From NCBI GenBank assembly GCA_023391335.1, contig JAEWBG010000111.1, forward strand, positions 1 through 64,000: a DNA stretch of 64,000 bases. Direction: 5' to 3'. Positions 43,590 through 52,962 of this stretch are shown here, in pieces. Numbering within the stretch: position 1 is the first letter of the stretch; each line of letters starts with the position of its first letter. The DNA is from Pseudomonadota bacterium (GTDB lineage: Bacteria > Pseudomonadota > Gammaproteobacteria > Steroidobacterales > Steroidobacteraceae). The position numbers were made by a program, and so were the translations under genes. The notes beneath the pieces were generated by a model. It searched no databases and was not told where the DNA came from. It saw only the letters and a list, made by a program, of their open reading frames with translations.

Positions 43590-44921
43590 ATGAGCATGCA
43601 CGGAGGAAGGTTCGGACGCGAACTCCTTCCTTGTGATATTGCGCAGTGCGACCGTTAGAGCCAGATTGACCCAGAAGAAGGGGTAGTAAGTCACGGTCAC
43701 GAATTGTCCGGCGATGATGAAACCCCAGAGCGCAATCAGGAGGCCCTTCGCTATGTGGCCATAGGGCTTATTTCTCTCTGGATGCTTTTTGCATTCTTTG
43801 ATTACGTCCCGCGCAGCGGACGCATTTCTCCAAAGTAACAGACCGAATACGGCGAGGCCGATGCAGCCCGCATCAGTGCCAACCTGCACGAAGATGTTAT
43901 GGGGCAATTCCGATACGGGCAGTCCTTTGTCCGTGAAAGCTGGGCCTCGAATTAGGTCCTGCGGCCAGTGTGCCGCAAAGTAAGGGGGAAAATTGAAGAA
44001 CCCGATACCGAGCGCTGGATGCGATTCGATAATTTCGCGGCCGTGCTGCCAGTAGAGCAGCCGTTGTTTGGATGTCGTGTCATCGCCCGCTGTGGAGAAG
44101 CGCGCCTTCTGTTCAGCCGGAAGCAGATTCCACGCGGCAAAACTAAACAAGGCCACACCGATGAGCACTTTGAAGGACAAGCGCCCCTTGAGAAGGGATC
44201 GGTATGCCTGATAGGCCATCGCAATCTGTCCACCGCGACTGCTGGCCCCCATTACTGTCATCGCTCCCGTGAGCGGAAACAACAAGAACACATAGTGTTT
44301 TAGCTTTGACGTGTACTGCTTCGTAAAGATGGCCAGCTCGTATGCGACTGGCGAAAACATCAGCATCTGAATTGCGAGTTCGCCCGAGTTCTGGAAGAAG
44401 CCAGGTGGCCCTTGGAGACCCCATGTTGTGAAAGCGAACCCCCGTAGCGTCCAAGTCTTGGCGCCGAACCAAGAGAGCTTGAAACTACATAGCAAAAACA
44501 ACGCAATGAAGATCAGCAGCCGCTTTTCGGTATAGATGATATTGATGATCAGAAAGTAGATGACGTACCAACTTGCAAAGTCCATGAAGTGGGACCAAGC
44601 GTATGCAGGATAAACCGCAATCGAGCAGGACAGTACGACCACCAACAGAAAAACGGTGATCCAGATATTGGCCGAGTCCGACACCCACTTCGCACTTCGA
44701 TCGGCCAATCTGCCAATCAAGGACAAAATCAGGAATAATTTGGCCCAAGGTAAAATATCGAGGGAAGGCATGATGGACTGCGGTCGCACATACTCCACGA
44801 ACAAGTATGCGCAGATCATCCAAAACGAGAAGTGCTCAGTCTTGACGTGCTGCCAAACTGCCTTTGGACGAAGAGCGTAGAATTCTTCGACAGGAACTGG
44901 GGGTGCCGTCTTGGGGCGCAT
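43563..44921 (-). CDS. O-antigen ligase/polymerase-like membrane protein (exosortase A-associated type)
   Basis: The 452-residue protein has about ten membrane helices and a large periplasmic loop at about residues 300-355 containing GIGFFNF and ELPHNIFVQ, the H-containing region typical of WaaL/Wzy proteins. The N-terminal EYVRPQ segment recalls the putative O-glycosylation ligase of exosortase A systems (TIGR03097). It could polymerise or transfer the finished glycan. It is divergent from the GT4 gene at 45081 and faces the acyltransferase. Ligase versus polymerase cannot be separated by sequence. Confidence 0.84.
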   Translation of the reverse strand: MRPKTAPPVPVEEFYALRPKAVWQHVKTEHFSFWMICAYLFVEYVRPQSIMPSLDILPWAKLFLILSLIGRLADRSAKWVSDSANIWITVFLLVVVLSCSIAVYPAYAWSHFMDFASWYVIYFLIINIIYTEKRLLIFIALFLLCSFKLSWFGAKTWTLRGFAFTTWGLQGPPGFFQNSGELAIQMLMFSPVAYELAIFTKQYTSKLKHYVFLLFPLTGAMTVMGASSRGGQIAMAYQAYRSLLKGRLSFKVLIGVALFSFAAWNLLPAEQKARFSTAGDDTTSKQRLLYWQHGREIIESHPALGIGFFNFPPYFAAHWPQDLIRGPAFTDKGLPVSELPHNIFVQVGTDAGCIGLAVFGLLLWRNASAARDVIKECKKHPERNKPYGHIAKGLLIALWGFIIAGQFVTVTYYPFFWVNLALTVALRNITRKEFASEPSSVHAHSSAIAAQS

Positions 44922-45080
44922 GCAATAGATATAGAAGTCAGGCGTACAGCGGAACGATTAGCCAATCATGGCATATGTAGCCCGACGTTGAAGGCTTTGG
45001 TGCACATCTGCACCGTGCCTCTAAGACCTCACGTTCGAACGCGTCAACACACTGATCTGCAATCCATCGAATCACATCAA

Positions 45081-46211
45081 ATGCCTGCTCCTGAGGTCGA
45101 ATCTACATCCTCTGTTCCGACGCGCGTTTTACACATCGCATCCGGTGATTTATGGGCCGGGGCCGAAGTTCAGGTCTACGAGCTTGTCTCACAGCTGCAC
45201 AGATCAGGAGTCAAGTGCGCGGTAGTGCTTCTAAACGAGGGCCAACTAGCTGCCCGACTCCGAGCAGCCGAAATCTCCGTCACCGTTATCCCCGAAAGTG
45301 CGACCTCCATATGGAGCAGCGCACGAAAGCTGTCAGTGATCATTCGCCAGTTTCAGCCTGACGTAGTGCATACGCATCGTTTCAAAGAAAACATTCTGGG
45401 ATCGATACTAAGCCGACTGAGCGGAGTACCGTCAACCCGCACCATCCACGGCGCTCCAGAGGCGCTTAGCAAGTCACTCAAGTCACGCGCACTTCAAAGC
45501 CTGGACGACTGGGTGGGCCGAAGATTGCAACGCTGTGTGGTTGCTGTATCGAATGAGCTTAAGAAGAAACTTGTGCCCGTCTTCGGCACGGACCACATCA
45601 AAGTCATTCACAACGGGATTGACGCCAACAGGGCACGCGAGCTTGCCCTTGGAACGACAACGGGGCATGCAAACAAAAAACGCATAGGGTTCGTCGGCCG
45701 TTTGACGCAGGTCAAACGAGTCGACGTGTTCCTGAGAATTGCCGCGCTTGCACAGAGTCAGCTCGATACTTCTCTCGAAGCGGTGGTGATTGGCGATGGC
45801 CCATTGCGACCGGAGCTAGAAAAGCTCGCTAAAGAACTAGGCGTCAATTGCGAATTCGCAGGATTTCAGTCGAACTGTCTGCCTGACATCGCATCGCTCG
45901 ACGCGCTGCTCCTCACGTCAGACCATGAGGGACTACCCATCGTTGCACTGGAAGCGCTGTCGATAGGCACCCCGCTACTTGTCCACGCCGTGGGCGGCCT
46001 GCCGGAACTCATCCAGTCAGAGGCCCAAGGCTATCTCGTTCGTTCACAGCGGCCTGAGGACTACATGCCGCCGCTGAAAACCTTGCTTTCGCGTCAGCGA
46101 ACTGAACAGCAGCGGCCCAGCTTACTTCCGCCCGACTTTTCGATTCACCGCACAGCGATTGCCTACGCGGAACTGTATCTTTCGATTTCAACCAATAGCC
46201 GCGGCGGTTAG
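45081..46211 (+). CDS. Family 4 glycosyltransferase
   Basis: This 376-residue GT-B enzyme has VLHIASGDLWAGAEVQV near the N-terminus, a donor domain IGFVGRLTQVKRVDVF near residue 195 and the E-x7-E motif in HEGLPIVALEAL near 282. ATG 45081 follows immediately after the long divergent leader; upstream in-frame codons overlap the promoter region of the O-ligase-like gene. It is followed after 12 bases by the PaaK-like gene. Confidence 0.86.
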   Translation: MPAPEVESTSSVPTRVLHIASGDLWAGAEVQVYELVSQLHRSGVKCAVVLLNEGQLAARLRAAEISVTVIPESATSIWSSARKLSVIIRQFQPDVVHTHRFKENILGSILSRLSGVPSTRTIHGAPEALSKSLKSRALQSLDDWVGRRLQRCVVAVSNELKKKLVPVFGTDHIKVIHNGIDANRARELALGTTTGHANKKRIGFVGRLTQVKRVDVFLRIAALAQSQLDTSLEAVVIGDGPLRPELEKLAKELGVNCEFAGFQSNCLPDIASLDALLLTSDHEGLPIVALEALSIGTPLLVHAVGGLPELIQSEAQGYLVRSQRPEDYMPPLKTLLSRQRTEQQRPSLLPPDFSIHRTAIAYAELYLSISTNSRGG

Positions 46212-46223
46212 GATCTGCTCTTT

Positions 46224-47636
46224 ATGGCATCACGTTTCGACGCTGTTTATAACCGCCTACCAGTCTTTCTCCAGAATACAGCAATATCGCTGTATGGTCG
46301 GAAACTGAGGCGGCTTCGCTATGGCGGGGCGTATCCGCAATTTGCTAGCGAGCTTGCAGCAAGCGAACGCTTCGACGCAGCCAAGATGGAAAAGGTGACG
46401 GAAGCACGTCTGCAAGATCTGCTTCGAGATGCGTTTCTTAACGTTCCCTATTATCAAGAGCTCGCGCGGGAAAAAGGTTTCTCACATCGAGACATTGGCC
46501 TGCACAACTTCGCGAGATTGGTCCCAACGTTACCGAAGCATGTTGTTAGAAGTGCGCCTCAACAATTCGTGTCTACAGCCGTAGCGCGCGATCAACTCAC
46601 ATACATCCAGACGAGCGGTAGTTCAGGCTCACCGCTTCCGGTTGCAACAACTCAAGCAGCCATTCAACGCAATTACGCGTTCTTTGCGAGGTACCTAGGA
46701 TGGCACGGTGTCGACCCCAAACAGCGTGGCGTCACCTTTGCAGGCCGACTATTGGTCCCGATGAGCCAAGCCAAGCCCCCTTTCTGGAGATACAACGCGG
46801 CGATGGACACACTGCTGTGCTCGTCCTATCACTTATCCGAACAATGGTTGGGCGACTATGTCCGCGCCATCGCGGCATTCAAGCCCAACTTCATCGATTC
46901 ATATCCCTCGGCTGTCGCGAGCCTCGCCACCTATATGAATCGACACGGGCATTCTTTGGCGATTCGTCCGAAGGTCGTCATCACCTCCTCTGAAACGCTT
47001 TTGGATTCCCAACGCGCCGAGATCGAGCAGGCGTTTGGCTGTCCTGTTCGCGATCACTACGGATGCGCGGAGATGGCTGCCTTAATCACTCAGTGCGAAT
47101 ACGGCACATACCATGTCAACCCGGAGTTTGGCATCCTCGAGGTACTTCGCGAGGACGGCACTGCGTGCGCTCCAGGGGAAATTGGTGACATCTGTTGCAC
47201 AGGCTTTGTTAATAACACGATGCCTCTCGTCCGCTACCTCATCGGCGATCGGGCAGAATCGATAGCAAACAACTGTGCATGCGGACGTGCATTTCCAGCG
47301 ATCGGAAAGCTACACGGGCGCATGGACGATGTGATCCTCACTCCAGAGGGTAATCAGGTCGGACGGCTCGATCCTGCGTTCAAAGGTGGATCCGGCATCC
47401 GTGAGGCTCAAATCATTCAGACGCACATCGACCGAGTTCGAGTGCTGATCGTGCCGGACGCAACATTCACCAAGGATGCTGGCGACACGCTGAAAAAGGA
47501 ATTGCAACGGCGTTTGTCTGACAGAATGGAGATTGCAATCGAAACGGTTGCAGCAATCCCTCGGCAGCGCAACGGAAAATTCAGGTCAGTCGTCTCTCTT
47601 CTGAAGTCGAACAAAACAGAGCACGGCGTCAACTAG
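46224..47636 (+). CDS. PaaK/CapK-like AMP-dependent acyl ligase
   Basis: The 470-residue protein resembles phenylacetate-CoA ligase/CapK proteins of capsule loci. The P-loop is YIQTSGSSGSP (about 131-141), with HYGCAEMA near 273 and LIGDRAE near 340. These enzymes adenylate an acid. In surface-polysaccharide clusters they are suspected to activate acids or amino acids for glycan decoration. It is co-transcribed with the GT4 upstream and faces the CapA-like gene with a three-base gap. Confidence 0.8.
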   Translation: MASRFDAVYNRLPVFLQNTAISLYGRKLRRLRYGGAYPQFASELAASERFDAAKMEKVTEARLQDLLRDAFLNVPYYQELAREKGFSHRDIGLHNFARLVPTLPKHVVRSAPQQFVSTAVARDQLTYIQTSGSSGSPLPVATTQAAIQRNYAFFARYLGWHGVDPKQRGVTFAGRLLVPMSQAKPPFWRYNAAMDTLLCSSYHLSEQWLGDYVRAIAAFKPNFIDSYPSAVASLATYMNRHGHSLAIRPKVVITSSETLLDSQRAEIEQAFGCPVRDHYGCAEMAALITQCEYGTYHVNPEFGILEVLREDGTACAPGEIGDICCTGFVNNTMPLVRYLIGDRAESIANNCACGRAFPAIGKLHGRMDDVILTPEGNQVGRLDPAFKGGSGIREAQIIQTHIDRVRVLIVPDATFTKDAGDTLKKELQRRLSDRMEIAIETVAAIPRQRNGKFRSVVSLLKSNKTEHGVN

Positions 47637-47639
47637 TGC

Positions 47640-48758
47640 CTACGGAGCGATTGGCTGCGCGCGGCGACGCAGTGCTCTCGCAAAACTCTGCGTGATGATA
47701 GACGGTCGATACTTCCACAACCGAGTGAGGAAGTAACGATAGCTGTCGAGACGATAGTGAAGGTATGCCTTGTCTGCGAGCTGCTGATACTTTCCACTCA
47801 GGGTCTCCTGATCCTCGCCCGCGAATTCTCCCACTCTTGAGGCGAGAGATTCTATCGTCCGGCTGATTTGGTCGCGTGTGACGCTTCGCGCTATTTCCGG
47901 CTTCCAATCTCTTCCGATCCAAACCGGAACCGTCTTCGCTTCCTCGACACCTCTGGCGGAGATGGAGCACTGCACTACCATGCTTTCTCTTGCCACCCGG
48001 TCCCAATGATCGAAACTGAAATTACCTAGGCTGTAAAAGATCCAGCAATCACCGTATTTCTCGAAGCCCTGCAACACATGGGGGTGATGCCCGACGATCA
48101 GACATGCGCCTGCGCAGGCAAGCTTTCGGCCGAGATTGATCTGGCTTGGCGAAGGGACCTGCAGATACTCCTCGCCCCAATGGATGTTCACCACAACATG
48201 ATTGCCGTCTCCTCTGAGTCTCGCGACTTCGCGAATCAACGCATCATCGTCGCCGCGAGCGTATGAGCGCAGATTGGGCTGGTACTTTTCCGGCCGACAG
48301 GAATAGCCGATTACAGCAATTCGAATGCCTCTTCTTTCGAAAAGCCAGCTGTTCGGTGCGCCATTTGCGTCGGGAACACCCACCACCCCAATATTGTTCT
48401 GGCGCAACAAATCGCAGGTATTCGAGAATGCGGCATGACCATGGTGCAACGCGTGATTGTTTGCAACGGTCATGACGTTGAAACCGACCCTCGCGAGACC
48501 AGCGGCGAAACTGGGATGTCCTCTCATCTCCTCCGATTCAAGCTTGCCTGAGACCAAACCTTCATTTGAAAGGCCGGCTTCGACGTTGCCGGTCACTATG
48601 TCGGCGGTTCCGAAAAGGTCTTTGAATTCGCCAAAGTAGGCGTCGATGCCGATTTTTTCGATCGTTGAGCGAACACCGTGCCCGAAGCACACCGGATGAT
48701 CACCTAACATCACATCGCCGACTGCAATCAATGAAAGCATTGGATCTGAAGAGCTCAC
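47640..48758 (-). CDS. CapA-family metallophosphatase-like protein
   Basis: The 372-residue protein carries the CapA pattern: IAVGDVMLGD near residue 11, DIVTGNVEAGLS near 52, VANNHALHHG near 97 and HWGEEY / VGHHPHVLQGFE near 190-220. These are the metal and active-site residues of the calcineurin-like PGA_cap domain. In Bacillus the family is needed for poly-gamma-glutamate capsule. The GTG start directly follows the GT4 stop at 48759 with no gap, so the two are coupled. An ATG at 48740 is an alternative. Its exact chemistry is unresolved. Confidence 0.8.
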   Translation of the reverse strand: MSSSDPMLSLIAVGDVMLGDHPVCFGHGVRSTIEKIGIDAYFGEFKDLFGTADIVTGNVEAGLSNEGLVSGKLESEEMRGHPSFAAGLARVGFNVMTVANNHALHHGHAAFSNTCDLLRQNNIGVVGVPDANGAPNSWLFERRGIRIAVIGYSCRPEKYQPNLRSYARGDDDALIREVARLRGDGNHVVVNIHWGEEYLQVPSPSQINLGRKLACAGACLIVGHHPHVLQGFEKYGDCWIFYSLGNFSFDHWDRVARESMVVQCSISARGVEEAKTVPVWIGRDWKPEIARSVTRDQISRTIESLASRVGEFAGEDQETLSGKYQQLADKAYLHYRLDSYRYFLTRLWKYRPSIITQSFARALRRRAQPIAP

Positions 48759-49952
48759 TTACTTGCCCGCTGCGAGAGAATATTTTGCCACCACCGCATT
48801 CAACACGGCTCGATCATGCGACCAATTGAATTTCGCCTCGACTGCGGCGCGTCCTGCTGCGCCAAGGCGCGCACGCGTCTGCGGATCTGATAACGCCGCG
48901 ATGGCTCGAGCGAGCGCTGCTGCATCGTGGCTTTCATAGACCAAGCCGCACCCCACTTCTTTGACGATGCGCGCTGTCGGTATCGCATCTGAAACGATCA
49001 CCGGCTTACCCGCCGCCATGTAATCGAACAGCTTGTTGGGAATCGTCGTATTCCAGTGACTACATGCATAGTGCGGAACTATCCCCGCCGAACCCTGAGC
49101 GATTAGACCTGGAACTCGGGTGTTCTCGACCCAGCCATCGAACACGACACGTTCGTGAAGTTTCAGCTCAGAAGCCAGATTACGAAGATATGACGCATGC
49201 TTGCCGCTTCCTATTACTCGAAGTTTGAAGTTATGAAGGCTCGCGGGTAGCTGCGCTACGGCCCGCAAAACCGTGTCGACACCTCGAGAAGGATTCAGAA
49301 GCCCCACGTATACCAACTCGAAGCCGTCAGTAACTCCGGATTCAGGTCGTTCGCTCTTAAATCGCGAGAGGTCAGGTGTGTTACTCACGATCGAAACATT
49401 TTCTGGCGGCACTTGCTTTGCAAGTAATCGCTCCTTCGATTCCTCGATCATGACGAACGTGTGTTGGACACGCTTGAGCACGAATTTTTCGATCCAATCT
49501 GCCACGGCCGGATTACGCGCCACGAGATTGGCAAGTCTAAATTTCTCGAACTGCCAAGCACAGCGCAGCATTTCCGGATAGCACTCAGCCATATCCAATA
49601 TGACCGACGCTCCGGTGAGCTTGCGCACTAGAAGCGCTGCCGGTGCCATCGGCAAATCGCGCGCGACAATCAAGGAGCAATTGTGCTTGCGGGCTACGCG
49701 GACCAGCGTCGCCAGCCAGACAGGGCTAAAGAACGCAGGAAAAGTGAAAACCGAATTGAGCCGCCCAAGGAACTTGGGAAGCGCAGCAATGCGGTGGATA
49801 TTAAGCCCGCGGTATCGTTCGAAACGGGGCTTATTAAACTGGTTGCGGCACACCAAATGGACTTCGTGACCTGCGTCCAAGAGGGCATCGCAAACTTTCT
49901 CGACGCGGATGTCCCAGGGGTATTCCCCATCCCATATAAACAGCACGTTCAT
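48759..49952 (-). CDS. Family 4 glycosyltransferase
   Basis: A 397-residue GT-B enzyme starting MNVLFIWDGEYPWDIR at ATG 49952; an open frame runs further upstream to 50273 but is antisense to the secreted-protein gene and meaningless. The donor domain has LVYVGLLNPSRGVDTVLRA near residue 208, and late segments such as NKLFDYMAAGKPV replace the canonical E-x7-E with a D-based form. It resembles the GT4 group acting on colanic-acid-like EPS. Confidence 0.84.
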   Translation of the reverse strand: MNVLFIWDGEYPWDIRVEKVCDALLDAGHEVHLVCRNQFNKPRFERYRGLNIHRIAALPKFLGRLNSVFTFPAFFSPVWLATLVRVARKHNCSLIVARDLPMAPAALLVRKLTGASVILDMAECYPEMLRCAWQFEKFRLANLVARNPAVADWIEKFVLKRVQHTFVMIEESKERLLAKQVPPENVSIVSNTPDLSRFKSERPESGVTDGFELVYVGLLNPSRGVDTVLRAVAQLPASLHNFKLRVIGSGKHASYLRNLASELKLHERVVFDGWVENTRVPGLIAQGSAGIVPHYACSHWNTTIPNKLFDYMAAGKPVIVSDAIPTARIVKEVGCGLVYESHDAAALARAIAALSDPQTRARLGAAGRAAVEAKFNWSHDRAVLNAVVAKYSLAAGK

Positions 49953-49974
49953 TCTTGAGCCTAATATCCGCGCT

Positions 49975-50007
49975 AAAAAAAAGCGCTGCTCGGACAGAGC
50001 AGCGCTT
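49975..50007 (-). terminator. Strong rho-independent terminator for the secreted-protein gene
   Basis: On the minus strand, an 11-base-pair perfect stem (GAGCAGCGCTT pairing with its complement; 49981-49991 and 49997-50007) with a five-base loop is followed by eight T residues. It lies 53 bases after the secreted-protein stop and before the GT4 gene, so it isolates the secreted-protein gene from the glycosyltransferase. Confidence 0.93.
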
Positions 50008-50059
50008 AGCTGATTATAGGCAACTGAACGCGATCTGTGATCAGGGGTTCGGCGTCGCC

Positions 50060-50947
50060 TTATTGAACTGAGACACTCGTCGGGGGGCTTGGGGTAGCAG
50101 CCGCAGTGCCAGACGTGGAAATGCGAACGTCGTCTATGTACATGTTTGTGTTTTGTGCGAAGCCGGCATTTGCCCACCCCATGAGATACCCGACATTCAA
50201 CGCGTTGCCTGTACCGCCACTTGGGTAGATAGCCAGGTTCTTCACAGACGAGATCAATGCCCCGTCGCGCCAAATCTCGATCACGCCATCGTTGTTCGCA
50301 GCACTGGCAACCTTAACGTGGACCTTCATATTGATCCAACGCCCTCGGTAAGTATCAGTAATGAAGGACTCACCGCCTCCCGCGTAAGTGCCACTACCCG
50401 TCGGTCCATTCGGACCCATACCACCACCATCTGTGCCGTACTCGCCGTAGATTCTTTCGTCGCCCGTGCCAGAGGCAGAGAGGTCAGTACTCGCGCCTAG
50501 CTTGACATAAAACTTTGAATACCCTTCATCGCCATCGCTCGTATCGCCCTTCCAGATACGAAGAAATTTGTTGTTCTTCGGCCCAGACGCAGCAGAGTGC
50601 GCGAAACGAGGCCCAAGGTTTCCCTCCTTTCCACTGGGATAGTAGGCGTACCACTCGATGTACACCTCCGTGTAGTCCTTCCCCAAATTGAAGCGCTGCT
50701 CTGCCCACGAGTCATCTCCTGCGGCGTAGGCGAACAAAAGGCTGTGAGTACCGGTGTGCGCAACGCTAGTGGTAACCGAGGTGTAGGCTCCCGACTCCCA
50801 CTTAACAGAATTCTCGGTGTGTGAAAGATTTCCAGACTCGAAGCTGTCGGTAAAAAGATCAGCTGCAAAGGAGTGCGAACCGACAAGAGCCAGCCCGGCT
50901 AACAAAAAGCCTCGAATCTTCGAACGGCGGTGGAAAAACTGCTGCAT
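50060..50947 (-). CDS. Secreted jelly-roll-like protein, possible polysaccharide-active enzyme
   Basis: The 295-residue protein has a signal peptide (basic RRSKIR, hydrophobic core, AFA-like cleavage at about residue 28, before ADLFTDSFESG). The mature part is rich in aromatic, Gly and Ser residues, with a pattern (SVAHTGTHSLLF, YIEWYAYYPS, IEIWRDGALI, IDDVRIS) that fits a concanavalin-like beta jelly roll as in LamG domains and family-20-like polysaccharide lyases. The C-terminus ends in TPSPPTSVSVQ without a hydrophobic helix, so it is not a PEP-CTERM protein. It is monocistronic. Lyase, sugar binder or structural EPS protein are all possible. Confidence 0.65.
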   Translation of the reverse strand: MQQFFHRRSKIRGFLLAGLALVGSHSFAADLFTDSFESGNLSHTENSVKWESGAYTSVTTSVAHTGTHSLLFAYAAGDDSWAEQRFNLGKDYTEVYIEWYAYYPSGKEGNLGPRFAHSAASGPKNNKFLRIWKGDTSDGDEGYSKFYVKLGASTDLSASGTGDERIYGEYGTDGGGMGPNGPTGSGTYAGGGESFITDTYRGRWINMKVHVKVASAANNDGVIEIWRDGALISSVKNLAIYPSGGTGNALNVGYLMGWANAGFAQNTNMYIDDVRISTSGTAAATPSPPTSVSVQ

Positions 50948-51141
50948 GAAAGCCCTCTCGTCCTACGAGTTGGTGGCACCTGCGACAGTGCAGGTAATTA
51001 CCCAACGATTAACGTGCGAGGAGCGTTGCATAGGGTCGCGGCAGGGTCAACGCGACGCACGTCCGCGACACCAACAATCCGCTACAACCCTACGCAGCAA
51101 CTCAGGCTATGCCACATGATTGTCGGCGCGCGGCGACGCTT

Positions 51142-51705
51142 TTAAGCGCCCTCTCTGGCGGCTCTGATCAAATCCAGGATTGCATTGATCCGCCCATCGA
51201 TGGTGGCGAAGCAAACTCGAAAATACTGATCCGATTTTCCATAAGGATCCGCGATGAGCGGTCGTGGCTGCCGTCCCCACAATCCGATTAAAGAAACCTG
51301 CGAACCAGCCGGCAACATGGACTTCCGAACGACCGTAAAGTGTTCGGGCTCGAACGTGAGAATGAGATCCGCCGAAGTTAGATCACTCGTGCTGTATCTC
51401 GTCGAGCGATGCTGACCCAGATCCAAGCCTCGTTCCATGCCAATTCGCAAAGCAGAAGGATTCGCAGGTGTATCACCCGACGTATCCAGCCCGCGTGATA
51501 TAGAAGGCAGATTCAGTGCGCGCGCGCGCATTTCGGCATAAGGACTTCGGCACACGTTGCCTTTGCACACGAATACCAGACGCTCAACGCGATCCCAGCT
51601 CACTCGACGTGCGAGAGAATATGCACCGAAATAACCAGCCAAATATGCTTGGACGTGTCTACCATATCCCCGATAACTTCCAAATCGATTCTTGATGAAA
51701 TTCAT
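51142..51705 (-). CDS. Low-molecular-weight protein tyrosine phosphatase
   Basis: The 187-residue protein has the P-loop CKGNVCRSP with C47 and R53 of the C-x5-R motif, and the general acid in DPYGKSD at about residue 153. It is the Wzb-type partner that dephosphorylates a tyrosine autokinase, one of which is encoded at 59480. The 40-residue N-terminal extension before the catalytic domain is basic. ATG 51705 is chosen because a longer start would run into the promoter of the divergent ATP-grasp gene. Confidence 0.88.
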   Translation of the reverse strand: MNFIKNRFGSYRGYGRHVQAYLAGYFGAYSLARRVSWDRVERLVFVCKGNVCRSPYAEMRARALNLPSISRGLDTSGDTPANPSALRIGMERGLDLGQHRSTRYSTSDLTSADLILTFEPEHFTVVRKSMLPAGSQVSLIGLWGRQPRPLIADPYGKSDQYFRVCFATIDGRINAILDLIRAAREGA

Positions 51706-51783
51706 TGACGATTCTGAGCTCTTGATTCCGGTCAGGCTTGGAGCGTGTTCCACAATCATTCCAATCACTCAAGCGGACTTAAA

Positions 51784-52962
51784 GTGGCAGCGACCGGATT
51801 GAACATACTCGTACTCGATGCACAACAACGAAGCGCACTCGCCGCAACTCGAAGCCTAAGCAACTTCGGACTCGCTGTCGCAACAGCGGACTCCGCTGTT
51901 AGAACATTGGCTGGCAGTTCGAAGTGTAGCAGTCGTTGCTTCACATATCCGAGCCCTGCCACTCACCCGCGAGAGTTCGTCGATTTCTTAATCGATCTCA
52001 CACGCAAAGAAGGCTTCGACTTTATCGCTCCTATGACGGATCTCACAACGATGCTTCTCGTGAACCAGCGGGATGCGCTAGCGCCAGCGCAATTGACATG
52101 CGCTTCGCTGGCGAGCTATGAAGCTCTCACCGTCAAATCAGACCTCGTTGATAAAGCAATCGAGCTCGGCATTCCAACTCCCCGAACAGTTCGTGTGTCT
52201 TCGATCGAAGAACTTAGGCGAGTCGGAGCGGATCACCCACTGCCTCTGGTACTCAAGCCGAGTCGGTCGCGCTATTTGGCTCGCAATCAAGTCTTCTCGA
52301 CTAGCGTTTCGATCATACGTACGAAAGCGGACCTCAAGCGCGCAATCGATCTAGCCCTGTGGTTAGAAGATATTCCTGGGCTCGTGCAAGAATTCATTCC
52401 AGGCTCTGGTGCCGGTGTCTTCGCTTTGGCCGACGGACGAGAAGTGGTCGCTTGGTTCGCTCACAAAAGAATTCGAGAAAAACCTCCCTCCGGAGGTGTG
52501 AGTGTACTCAGCGAAAGTGCTTCAACTAATTCAGATCTAAAAGCACATTCCGAGCGACTGTTGAAATCAGTCAATTGGTTCGGGCCAGCCATGATCGAAT
52601 ACCGAGTCTCGAACGAGGGCGTCCCGTACTTGATGGAAGTCAACGGTCGATTCTGGGGTTCGTTGCAGCTGGCCATCGACTGCGGCATCGACTTCCCTGC
52701 ACTGGCAATTCAGCTTTTGCGCGGAGGCACACCCGGGACGCAAGACTATTCGATCGGTAAACGCTTGCGCTGGCTTCTGGGTGACGTTGACAACTTGCTC
52801 ATCCAACTCAAACAAGGCCCAGCGCAAGGATCGCGGCTCAAGGTTATCGCAGACTTCATGACGACGTTTTTTGATCTGCGAACGAAGCAAGAAATTCTTC
52901 GCTGGAGCGATCCTACTCCAGCATGGTTCGAACTGAAGGCTTGGCTGAGGTCCGCAAAGTGA
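51784..52962 (+). CDS. ATP-grasp ligase family protein
   Basis: The 392-residue protein has an ATP-grasp plan: N-terminal Rossmann-like part (NILVLDAQQRSALAATRSL), the ATP-binding KPSRSR lysine near residue 160, LVQEFIPGSGAGVFAL near 200 and the metal-binding EVNGRFWGSL near 300. Such enzymes ligate a carboxylate to an amine through an acyl phosphate. In EPS loci they may add an amino acid to a glycan. GTG 51784 with a weak upstream purine stretch is preferred to GTG 51745, which would overlap the phosphatase promoter. The start is uncertain. Its end overlaps the GT4 start (GTGA). Confidence 0.78.
   Translation: MAATGLNILVLDAQQRSALAATRSLSNFGLAVATADSAVRTLAGSSKCSSRCFTYPSPATHPREFVDFLIDLTRKEGFDFIAPMTDLTTMLLVNQRDALAPAQLTCASLASYEALTVKSDLVDKAIELGIPTPRTVRVSSIEELRRVGADHPLPLVLKPSRSRYLARNQVFSTSVSIIRTKADLKRAIDLALWLEDIPGLVQEFIPGSGAGVFALADGREVVAWFAHKRIREKPPSGGVSVLSESASTNSDLKAHSERLLKSVNWFGPAMIEYRVSNEGVPYLMEVNGRFWGSLQLAIDCGIDFPALAIQLLRGGTPGTQDYSIGKRLRWLLGDVDNLLIQLKQGPAQGSRLKVIADFMTTFFDLRTKQEILRWSDPTPAWFELKAWLRSAK

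Noticed and set aside
43563..44921. The missing exosortase
   Set aside because: It is a multi-helix protein, but I see no exosortase Cys-Arg-His set. The periplasmic loop and EYVRPQ segment fit an O-antigen-ligase-like protein.
49953..50273. N-terminal extension of the GT4 protein at 48759
   Set aside because: It would be antisense to the secreted-protein gene and would cross its terminator; the canonical GT4 start is at 49952.
50060..50947. A PEP-CTERM substrate
   Set aside because: The C-terminus has Pro and Ser residues but no VPEP motif, hydrophobic helix or basic tail.
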